In this document: piece by piece, positions 1-6,224 of the stretch
Layout: each line of letters begins with the position of its first letter
Position numbering within the stretch: the stretch's first letter is position 1
Origin: BQOK01 sp048388525
Lineage (GTDB): Bacteria; Bacillota; Clostridia; Oscillospirales; Ruminococcaceae
Direction of reading: 5' to 3'
Assembly (NCBI RefSeq): GCF_048388525.1
Contig: NZ_DBGCTQ010000092.1
Coordinates: 5,509-69,508, forward strand
DNA length: 64,000 bases
Translations under genes and position numbers: made by a program
Notes under the pieces: model-generated
What the model saw: only the letters and a program-made list of their open reading frames with translations
The model's database searches: none
What the model was told of the DNA's origin: nothing

Positions 1-323
1 CCAAGCGCAAGGCGGACGACCCGGCTTTTACCGAGCGGTTTGAGTATTTCATCAACGCCACCGAGTTCGGCAACGCCTTCAGCGAGCTGAACGATCCCAT
101 CGACCAGAAGGAGCGGTTCGAGCGGCAGGTGGCGGCCCGCAAGGCCGCGAACCCCGCCGACACCTGCCAGGTGGACTACGATTATGTGAACGCGCTGGAA
201 TACGGCCTGCCCCCCACGGGCGGCCTGGGCTTTGGCGTGGACCGGCTGATCATGCTGCTCACCGACTCGGCCTCGATCCGGGACGTGCTGCTGTTCCCCA
301 CGATGAAACCGCTGGACAAGTAA
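1..323 (+). CDS. lysS: Lysyl-tRNA synthetase (class II), C-terminal part
   Basis: Charges tRNA-Lys with lysine in the cytoplasm. The reading frame is open from the window edge (first full codon at base 3) and ends at TAA 321-323, leaving about 106 residues. The visible part is the end of the class II catalytic core: the helix with NATEFGNAFSELNDP, then class II motif 3 as GLGFGVDRLIMLLT, then the usual short LysRS ending with RDVLLFPTMKPL. The N-terminal anticodon-binding domain and motifs 1 and 2 lie outside the window. The family assignment is secure; the upstream operon cannot be seen. Confidence 0.95.
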   Translation, partial: KRKADDPAFTERFEYFINATEFGNAFSELNDPIDQKERFERQVAARKAANPADTCQVDYDYVNALEYGLPPTGGLGFGVDRLIMLLTDSASIRDVLLFPTMKPLDK

Positions 324-743
324 ACACCCCAAAAAGCACAATATGTAGCGGTTGTGGAACAAGACGGGGCTGAATATGGGATTCACCCGCTGCAACTACA
401 ACTTTTACTACAACTTTTGCGCCGAACCCTGCGAAACAGGACGGCTGGGTACGAAGGGCTGGCCCGACAAGGATCTGTCGTGGTCAGCCCTTTGACTATT
501 TACGGTCCTGCTTATTTACAGCAGCTTGAATTGCCCGCTGATGTTTTTGACCTTGCTCTGCATAGTTTCTTCTCTGAACTGAACCGGAAGGGTTTGTGAA
601 AACATGGATGTTTACGCATGGTACAGCAACGATTGTTTCTACGAACACAACGAACATTGCACCCGAAGAAATAAGGTAGTTACTTATAGAAGCATGTGCC
701 GGTTTCAAATTATATCACAATGAAAACAAGGGAGGTTCGGCAC
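324..743. other. Gene-poor stretch between lysS and the accessory patch
   Basis: I see no convincing gene in these 420 bases. Short open frames exist on both strands (for example 376-495 and 604-723 on the plus strand), but they lack a ribosome site and family resemblance. Base composition falls from the GC-rich lysS to a clearly lower value after about 490, marking the left edge of the accessory patch. It may hold decayed gene remnants, but nothing identifiable. Confidence 0.5.
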
Positions 744-1028
744 ATGAAACATAAGAATATGTGCTACGATAACCGCTATAAATACAAACTGAATATGCTT
801 GAACCGGGGCTTATCATGATGAAACTCATGGGAATAGTATTTGTAACTGGTATTCTATTTTGGGCGGCAGGGTGGCATTGGCTTTCTTCAATTGCTTTGT
901 TTTTGGCAGGAGCCGTATTTGCTGTTTTGCTAATCTTGTTAGCCATTGAAGCACATCAGGACAAGGTGTTGAATGATATTGCTATGCGGGAAAATAATGA
1001 ATGGGAGAAAAAATATGGAAGCGGTTAA
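744..1028 (+). CDS. Small two-helix membrane protein, unknown function
   Basis: A 94-residue protein of unknown function. I chose ATG at 744 because GGGAGG sits 8-9 bases upstream; a longer frame from 696 has no such site. The N-terminus is short and basic. It is followed by two predicted transmembrane segments (about residues 26-44 and 48-68, rich in Ile, Phe, Leu, Ala) and a charged tail ending NNEWEKKYGSG. Its end overlaps the start of the next gene by 14 bases, so the two are probably co-translated. Low GC compared with lysS suggests it belongs to the acquired patch. Confidence 0.6.
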   Translation: MKHKNMCYDNRYKYKLNMLEPGLIMMKLMGIVFVTGILFWAAGWHWLSSIALFLAGAVFAVLLILLAIEAHQDKVLNDIAMRENNEWEKKYGSG

Positions 1029-1251
1029 AAATTATATGTATACAGAACGTGCGCATTTTATGTGCCCTAATATGCACTTTGGAATTATGGCAAAAATAGA
1101 AAGTAATTATGATGAAGGGCAGCTCAGACAAAGCATAGACACCCTTCAAAAAGCGCACCCGTTTCTGCAAAGTTTAATTGCTGAGGAAACGGACACTGGC
1201 AGATTTTATTATCAGAGACAAGATTGTTTGAATATTCCTGTAAATATCTGA
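1015..1251 (+). pseudogene. Truncated condensation-domain-like protein, N-terminal fragment
   Basis: A 78-residue open frame starting at ATG 1015, inside the end of the preceding gene, with a purine-rich GGGAGAAAA just upstream. The segment ERAHFMCPNMHFGIMAKIE, followed by a helix ending in LQKAHPFLQSLIAEE, resembles the start of condensation/alcohol-acetyltransferase-type proteins (the CoA-dependent acyltransferase fold of NRPS C domains). Such proteins are normally 400 or more residues and carry an HHxxxD motif, which is absent here because the frame stops after strand 2. I infer a 3'-truncated remnant. A genuine short protein is possible but less likely. Confidence 0.5.
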
Positions 1252-1287
1252 ATAGATTTTTGATTATCTCTTTATTTCTTTTTAAAT

Positions 1288-1321
1288 GCCGGGAAAGCCC
1301 GTAACCCCGGGCTTTCCCGGC
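1288..1321. repeat. Perfect 14-bp inverted repeat, possible terminator
   Basis: GCCGGGAAAGCCCG at 1288-1301 and its exact complement at 1308-1321 flank a 6-base loop. The hairpin lies between the truncated gene ending at 1251 and the convergent integrase fragment ending at 1419, so it may terminate one or both. Neither side has a proper T tract, so the role is uncertain. Confidence 0.5.
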
Positions 1322-1418
1322 TTACTGTGTATTGGAAGAACCTCACATATACCCCCATAACCGCTTATGTCTTTGCTCTGAAAAGTAGTAGATTGAGTAG
1401 TAAAATACAATCTTACTA

Positions 1419-1922
1419 CTATGCCGCAATGTTCATTCCAGTGTCCAGGCGGTCCATTTCTGCCTTGGCCGAATCGAAATTGGCGTGGGCATAATAGTTG
1501 AGCGTCATGACGATGTTTGCGTGGCCCATGATGTATTGCAATGCCTTGGGGTTCATGCCTGCATTGGCCTTCTTCGTGCAGAATGTATGCCTCATGGTGT
1601 GAGGGGTCATTACCTTTGGCAGAGGTGCCTCATGGCACTTGTTGTGCTTTTTCAACAGGCACTTGAACATGGCATCGTAGTTTGCCGCCGTTTTTGGCAG
1701 GCCGTCCCGGTTCAGGAACAGGAAATGCGCATATCCATCAATGATGATAGGTTTGGCACCCTTGCGGTTCTTCAGGACACGCTTGAACGCTTCGCTGGCG
1801 GCTGCGGTCATTGGTATCTGCCTGATGCCGCTTTCCGTCTTGGGTGTCTCAATGTAGAAACCGTCCTCTGCGCTCCGTAAAAGCTGATGATCTACTTTGA
1901 CATAGCTTTTTTCAAAATCAAA
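1419..1922 (-). pseudogene. Tyrosine recombinase (Tn916-type integrase), C-terminal fragment
   Basis: The last 160 or so residues of a phage/conjugative-transposon integrase. Seen in order: a segment reading VDHQLLRSAEDGFYIETPKT (the turn before the catalytic core in Tn916-type Int), the HTMRHTF box with catalytic His and Arg, then GHANIVMTLNYYAH with the second His/Arg-box position and the nucleophile Tyr. The N-terminal arm-binding and core-binding domains are missing. Upstream coding resemblance stops abruptly at about 1922, where it abuts a serine hydrolase fragment on the same strand. This is a remnant of an integrated element, not a working integrase. Fragment identity is secure; the exact breakpoint is not. 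Confidence 0.85.
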
Positions 1923-2280
1923 CCTTTGTCCATGGCTCCGACCTGTATTTATACGGCGCGGTCATGGTCAGCAGGTGCCTGATTGTCACCTGCTGTATGG
2001 TCTTTTCTCCCCGTTTTATAGTGTAGTCCGGGAAAAAGTCCAGTACTGACTGATCGATACTTTTTATGAAACCTTTGTCAAGCGCAATCCCAAGCAGCAG
2101 AGAAACAACGCTTTTTGTTGCCGACATGACGTGTACGGTATCAGTCGTTTTGTGATCATGCCATGTGTCATTGATGAGCGTAACGCCGTTTTTCAGCGCG
2201 GTGATCTGGCAGATGTTGTCTTGTGTCGTGGAAATAAAGTTATGAAATTCTTTATCACTCATATTCTTACTCGCTTTCAT
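1918..2280 (-). pseudogene. Beta-lactamase-fold serine hydrolase, N-terminal fragment
   Basis: About 120 residues of a beta-lactamase-related serine hydrolase (class C/PBP4-like, COG1680 type). The catalytic SxxK motif is present as SATKS, followed by the usual SLLLGIALDKGFI helix and the conserved segment VTIRHLLTMTAPYKY. The frame then ends at TGA 1918-1920 after EPWTKV, well before the YxN and HxG motifs, where it runs into the integrase fragment. The protein therefore lacks most of its catalytic domain. Start choice is uncertain: ATG 2280 or ATG 2262, neither with a strong ribosome site. Confidence 0.75.
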
Positions 2281-2363
2281 GTGCTTATTTTCTGGTACGC
2301 ATTTTCCGCCAAAGGCGCCCTTGTCCAATAAGGCGCAGCAATACCAGCCCTACAAATCTGGAT

Positions 2364-2513
2364 TTATCTGCTGATTATGCTCTTTAACCCTGTTGTCTTT
2401 CTTTCACAGGGTCTTTGCCTTTTAGAATCAGCATGATGTTTTCTGCATTCTTCACATTTGCCGTGAAACTCACATTTTGTTTTTTTACAAGGGCACTTTT
2501 TGTTTATTATCAT
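2364..2513 (-). CDS. Small cysteine-rich protein
   Basis: A 49-residue frame from ATG at 2513 to TAA at 2364-2366. The sequence begins MIINKKCPCKKTKCEFHGKC and contains a CxC...C...CxxC pattern (CPC, KC, GKCEEC) followed by HHADSKRQRPCER. The spacing and basic character match small Cys-rich proteins often found in Clostridia genomes, probably metal-binding; the function is unknown. No strong Shine-Dalgarno site is visible (GGTGATAGAAA precedes the ATG). It lies between the serine hydrolase fragment and the membrane protein on the same strand. The Cys/His pattern makes chance unlikely. Confidence 0.65.
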   Translation of the reverse strand: MIINKKCPCKKTKCEFHGKCEECRKHHADSKRQRPCERKTTGLKSIISR

Positions 2514-2595
2514 TTTCTATCACCATAAAATTGGTCGTTGTTCACCTTATTCCAATAAGACGTAGTGAAACAGGCCAAGTACCAATAAACAGGTA

Positions 2596-2895
2596 CTAAT
2601 CTACATTGCTCTGTTTAACACTGTCATATGCCACAGATGTCGGGAAATACTTTGAGCTTAATCTGAAATTATAAGTAGTCCCCGATTCATCGGAAAAGCC
2701 AACAATATAATCATCATATACGGTTGAAAACTCAATGTTTTTATATGTCAGGCCAATTCCACTGTAATTTTCGTTCACATAACTTATCGCAGTCTGTTTT
2801 CCAATCATTTTTGGAATTACACCAGTAATCCATAACGCTATAATCAATATGATGATGGCTACAATTCCGACGAATACATATTTGCTTTTATTCAC
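2596..2895 (-). CDS. Single-helix membrane-anchored protein, unknown function
   Basis: A 99-residue protein starting at GTG 2893-2895 with a clear GGAGG 8 bases upstream. Residues 6-28 are a strong hydrophobic helix (VFVGIVAIIILIIALWITGV) that acts as a signal anchor. The rest is a small extracytoplasmic domain with ISYVNENYSGIGLTYKNIEF and DYIVGFSDESGTTYNF, a pattern like small PepSY/YfjL-type secreted domains. I cannot assign a function. It lies alone among accessory genes. Confidence 0.65.
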   Translation of the reverse strand: MNKSKYVFVGIVAIIILIIALWITGVIPKMIGKQTAISYVNENYSGIGLTYKNIEFSTVYDDYIVGFSDESGTTYNFRLSSKYFPTSVAYDSVKQSNVD

Positions 2896-2983
2896 AGGTC
2901 TTTCCTCCGTAAACTAAGATGTGTTGGTGTGCCTTTTCCGCCTAAGATGCGCTTTTCCAACAAGGCCGTTTTTTTGCAAATCG

Positions 2984-3808
2984 TTACCATTTATCATAAT
3001 GGATCTTCCCCGGTTCCCAGCGGTGGCATAATTCCTTTTCCTCATCCGGCCAGCCAAACGCGATCACCGAGGCAGGCTCCAGCTTGGAGGGAAGTTCCAA
3101 TAGATCAATCAGCAGCTTCCGCCAATCAGAGCTTGACGCCACACCGCACCAGACGCCTCCCAGGCCCAGGCCATGAATGCCCAGCAGGATATTCTGCGTG
3201 GTAGCGGCGCAGTCCGCATACAAAAACTCCTTTATGCCCTCTATATTTTTATCACCACAAACGACGATGGCACCCGCGGCCTCCGCAAGCATAGCCGCAT
3301 GTGAATTTCGTGAGGCAAGTTCTGCCAGAAGCTGTCTGTTCCTGATCACGATAAAATGATAAGGCCGCTTATTTTGGGCCGTAGGCGCATACAACCCGCA
3401 GCACAGCATTGCCGTGACCAACTCGTCTCCGACTGGCCTGGAGGTAAATTTTCGTATGCTTTGACGCGTCTTGATTGCGGTCAGTACATCCATCCCACTG
3501 CTGACGGAGGCAGGTTCTTCCTGTTTGTTACCGGCAGGCTCTATATCTTCGAGTGCCATGACAACCCGCGCGGTCATGGCCTGCCCGTCAAATCCGATGG
3601 ACTTTTGCAGCCCCTTATCTATGACCATCAGAAATTTTCCGCCGCCACGGGATAGTAATTTGCTGCGGTACTTGACACCATTGATCGTACCGCTGACATA
3701 GATCGTGCCCTTCGGTTTACAAAACCGCTCCCTTGCATGGAACGGAATTTCAAAAAAGGTCAGTCTGCCTGCATTGTCCTTTTGAATAAGCGCCTCAAAT
3801 ATTTCCAT
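2984..3808 (-). CDS. DUF1905-nitroreductase fusion protein
   Basis: A 274-residue two-domain protein. ATG at 3808 is preferred over an in-frame ATG at 3823 because GGAGGG lies 5-6 bases before it. Residues 1-90 match the DUF1905 beta-barrel family (FFEIPFHARERFCKPKGTIY, YRSKLLSRGGGKFLMVIDKG). Residues 105-274 are a nitroreductase-family FMN domain: IKTRQSIRKF at its start, CGLYAPTAQNKRPYHFIVI, DCAATTQNILLGIHGLGLGG and a C-terminal EKELCHRWEPGKIHYDKW. It is expected to reduce nitro compounds or related electrophiles with NAD(P)H. It follows the DUF3788 gene by 25 bases on the same strand, so the pair is probably one operon. The fusion is unusual; each half is confidently recognised. Confidence 0.85.
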   Translation of the reverse strand: MEIFEALIQKDNAGRLTFFEIPFHARERFCKPKGTIYVSGTINGVKYRSKLLSRGGGKFLMVIDKGLQKSIGFDGQAMTARVVMALEDIEPAGNKQEEPASVSSGMDVLTAIKTRQSIRKFTSRPVGDELVTAMLCCGLYAPTAQNKRPYHFIVIRNRQLLAELASRNSHAAMLAEAAGAIVVCGDKNIEGIKEFLYADCAATTQNILLGIHGLGLGGVWCGVASSSDWRKLLIDLLELPSKLEPASVIAFGWPDEEKELCHRWEPGKIHYDKW

Positions 3809-3833
3809 TGCGATTCCCTCCATCCTGGCCGGC

Positions 3834-4310
3834 CTATGTGCATTTGACCGTTAAAAGCGTTTGAATATCATCAAGCTGCTCCCTGCATGTGACGCGGTAG
3901 TGAAGCCACCCGCCGTCGCCGCAGGGATACTTATGGTCGATCTGTTCCCGCGTCCCCGTTTGCACCTTGCCATAGATGGAATCAAACTGCTTGTTTGACA
4001 GCCTCACCATCACGGTAAACGCGCTCTCCTCGGCGAAAACATGACAGATCAGCTTTTTGTTTTTCCGATGGACGACTCCCCAGCCATATCCGTTCCCATA
4101 GGGAAATGTGACCGCCTGCGTTGTTCCAAATGTGCCGGACAGCCACTCATTCAACTGTGTAAACAACTCCGCACAGGCCCCGCAGTACGCCATCATCTGC
4201 GCAATGGTCGGTTCTTCTTGTTTGTTCAACATTCTCTCGTACATACAATTCTCCACTTGTTTCCATAGCCACAATCGTTCCTCCAAATTGGGATTTGCCG
4301 CTCCGTTCAA
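3834..4310 (-). CDS. DUF3788 family protein
   Basis: A 158-residue cytoplasmic protein of the DUF3788 family. The visible signature is YGWGVVHRKNKKLICHVF, followed by ESAFTVMVRLSNKQ, then a C-terminal GGWLHYRV...LDDIQTLLTVK. No catalytic motif can be named. The start is uncertain: TTG at 4310 sits very close to AGGGGA, and the frame stays open upstream into the 3' end of the regulator gene. Translation may therefore be coupled to the regulator ending at 4337. It is the middle gene of a probable regulator-DUF3788-nitroreductase operon on the minus strand. Confidence 0.75.
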   Translation of the reverse strand: MNGAANPNLEERLWLWKQVENCMYERMLNKQEEPTIAQMMAYCGACAELFTQLNEWLSGTFGTTQAVTFPYGNGYGWGVVHRKNKKLICHVFAEESAFTVMVRLSNKQFDSIYGKVQTGTREQIDHKYPCGDGGWLHYRVTCREQLDDIQTLLTVKCT

Positions 4311-4336
4311 TTCCCCTACAAACTGGAAGTTCCCGG

Positions 4337-5074
4337 CTAAATAAATTGTGTAAATGCGTCTGCTTTCGTTACACCATCCACATGAATATATACGTCCATA
4401 TAGGTCACTTCACCTTTTTTATATACATGCTCAAAGCAGCTAAGAATATTTTCCTGCTGTTTCCCCTTAAAGTTGTTTGCCTGAAGATATTCCATTATCC
4501 TCTTATACGCAGTCGGAATTCTTTCAAAAGCCTGAACAAAAGGTTCTTTAATTGTTATTACCGCATAATCCGCTTCAATATTTTCTGAATACTGTACTCC
4601 CGGACATTCCGTTTCAAATCTCTCCGGGATCACATAAGCAGCTGCATATCCGCGCATTCCGAATCTGTTTTGTTGTTCCGGAGATACATAAGGAAAATCC
4701 CATCCAATAAGCTTTGCCTCCGGACAAGCAGCTCTAAGCCCACTGTTTATGGCCCATGTTTCCATATATCCGTTTACGTCAGTTTCCGGATTCGGAGAAA
4801 TAATAACGTAACTTGCCATCTTAAAGGCGGCCACTCTTTTTATCTGTATGTCTGAATATATCTCACTTTGTGCAGAAAGCTTCTCTTTCACAAGTGTATC
4901 CAATTTACAGGAAAAGACTGAACACATATCAACCAGCTTCGCAAGCTCCGGAATCACTTCATCCGTTTCCCATCTTGATACCGTCTGTCTGGTAACACCC
5001 ATTCTTTCTGCAAGCTGTTCCTGGGTTAATTTTTTTTGTTTTCTCAAATAACTGATGTTTGTCCCTAAGCTCAT
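4337..5074 (-). CDS. XRE-type HTH regulator with GyrI-like ligand-binding domain
   Basis: A transcriptional regulator of about 245 residues. The first 60 residues form a Cro/C1-type HTH: ISYLRKQKKLTQEQLAERMG, then VTRQTVSRWETDEVIPELAKL. The C-terminal 150 residues resemble the GyrI-like/AraC effector-binding fold (YVIISPNPETDVNGYMETWA, YAVITIKEPFVQAFERIPTAYKRIMEYL, a C-terminal VTYMDVYIHV), which usually binds small hydrophobic or cationic ligands. ATG 5074 is chosen because GGAG lies nine bases upstream; ATG 5083 would have the GGAG directly against it. It probably controls the DUF3788-nitroreductase genes downstream, and perhaps itself. Confidence 0.8.
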   Translation of the reverse strand: MSLGTNISYLRKQKKLTQEQLAERMGVTRQTVSRWETDEVIPELAKLVDMCSVFSCKLDTLVKEKLSAQSEIYSDIQIKRVAAFKMASYVIISPNPETDVNGYMETWAINSGLRAACPEAKLIGWDFPYVSPEQQNRFGMRGYAAAYVIPERFETECPGVQYSENIEADYAVITIKEPFVQAFERIPTAYKRIMEYLQANNFKGKQQENILSCFEHVYKKGEVTYMDVYIHVDGVTKADAFTQFI

Positions 5075-5079
5075 ATTTT

Positions 5080-5530
5080 TCATCTCCACATGCATTTTTT
5101 CAGCATTCTAACATGCTTATTTTCAGTCAGTACACTGTCCTTTCTGTATGTAATTATGACATACGGAGCGTTGCAAAACCACCAACCCATGTGCGCTTTT
5201 TCACATTTTAATGCAACGCCGCATGTTGCATTAAAATAAAAATTCCCACAACCACAGCTTCCGCATTCTTCGTCCGCCTGCTTGAATGCTGATACTAAAA
5301 CGTCTTTATCAGCTTTTCCGTCACTGCCCCAATGCCTCCGTACAAAAACACTGTTCCGCAAAGCCGGTGGGATTCCCATTGTCAAAAATCCATTCCGATA
5401 CGGTTTCCATCGTCAGCTCAAAGAACACTTCATCCGACTGAATAAATCCATCGTCTTTTCCGAACGAATACGGGTAACGCGCCATATAAGCCGCTTTGAT
5501 TTCTGTGTTTCCATCGTCCACGAAACACAA
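5080..5530 (-). pseudogene. Frameshifted gene of unknown function with a Cys-rich segment
   Basis: Two open frames on the same strand appear to be one broken gene. The first (5530 to 5321, TTG start) reads MARYPYSFGKDDGFIQSDEV then FAEQCFCTEALGQ and stops. The second continues as GSDGKADKDVLVSAFKQADE and ECGSCGCGNFYFNATCGVAL. Removing one T (one A of 5331-5332 on the plus strand) joins them as CTEAWGSDGKADK without a stop, giving a protein of about 149 residues with a CxxCxC cluster. The start lies three bases after the stop of the upstream glyoxalase gene. It could be a true mutation or a sequencing error. I do not recognise the family. Confidence 0.5.
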
Positions 5531-5532
5531 AT

Positions 5533-6018
5533 TTAACGCATATATGCTTTCACTGCCTTGAGCGGTATTCCCATCCTCTCAGAAATCTCTTCCATTGTCA
5601 TTCCTTCATCCGAAAACCGCTTGCAAACGGCTTTCATATTTTCGCCAACCTCTATGATGTGATGATCGGGATCATAAAAGCGCACGACTCTTTGTCCCCA
5701 TGCGTGCTCCATAACCGGATGGACATATTCAACCGTGTTGATAGAACTAAGTTTATCCAGAAATTGATCAAAATCACCTTCTTCAAAATAGACTTCAACA
5801 TCATTCCCTTGATAGGAGATTTCTTTGCCCACAACCCCTTTCCAGCTTTCCTCAGTTTTATATTCCGCCTTTCTGTAAAAGGTGCCCATACCCGTGTATA
5901 AGTTTTCTTTACGAATGGAGAGATGTGATTTCTCCGTGGGCCGCCCATCGTAAAGACTATTGTAGCAATGTTTCAATAGCAACGCTACCTCCGCGGACAA
6001 TTTCAATGCGGTTTGCAT
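5533..6018 (-). CDS. Glyoxalase/bleomycin-resistance (VOC) family protein, damaged N-terminus
   Basis: A 161-residue frame. From about residue 45 on it matches a VOC metalloenzyme subfamily: YQGNDVEVYFEEGDFDQFLD, VEYVHPVMEHAWGQRVVRFY, then DPDHHIIEVGENM with a metal-ligand Glu. It ends in a C-terminal helical hairpin MEEISERMGIPLKAVKAYMR typical of this subfamily. The first 40 residues do not resemble the usual opening strand and helix (DIxxSxxFY), and another open frame overlaps the same bases (5957-6127). I infer that the original N-terminus was lost or recombined. The frame may start further in, and activity is doubtful. Confidence 0.6.
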   Translation of the reverse strand: MQTALKLSAEVALLLKHCYNSLYDGRPTEKSHLSIRKENLYTGMGTFYRKAEYKTEESWKGVVGKEISYQGNDVEVYFEEGDFDQFLDKLSSINTVEYVHPVMEHAWGQRVVRFYDPDHHIIEVGENMKAVCKRFSDEGMTMEEISERMGIPLKAVKAYMR

Positions 6019-6144
6019 AGTATTTTCCCAATAAGGTGATTAAGTCATTGTTACGGTTTTCTGTTTGGACGCTTTCAATCATCACTGTTGCCGGAGAATA
6101 ATCAATAACAGAAACATGAAATGTCAATAAAATTATGTGATAAG

Positions 6145-6184
6145 GCGAACCCCCGCCGCTGGTTTTTCAGCGGCGGGGGTTCGC
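6145..6184 (-). terminator. Strong hairpin after the GH65 gene
   Basis: GCGAACCCCCGCCGCTG (6145-6161) and its exact complement (6168-6184) form a 17-bp stem with a 6-base loop. It lies 41 bases beyond the stop of the GH65 gene at 6225 and is followed on the minus strand by a modest T-containing stretch. It is the probable terminator of the GH125-like/GH65 operon. Confidence 0.75.
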
Positions 6185-6224
6185 TGCGTAAGAGCGCGGG
6201 GTGGGGGCTTTTAAAAAGCGCGGG

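Noticed and set aside
354..599. An 81-codon frame after lysS starting MEQDGAEYGIHPLQ
   Set aside because: Leu/Gln runs derive from a simple repeat-like stretch; no ribosome site or homology pattern.
496..708. A 70-codon minus-strand frame in the same gap
   Set aside because: No ribosome site, no recognisable motif, overlaps other weak frames.
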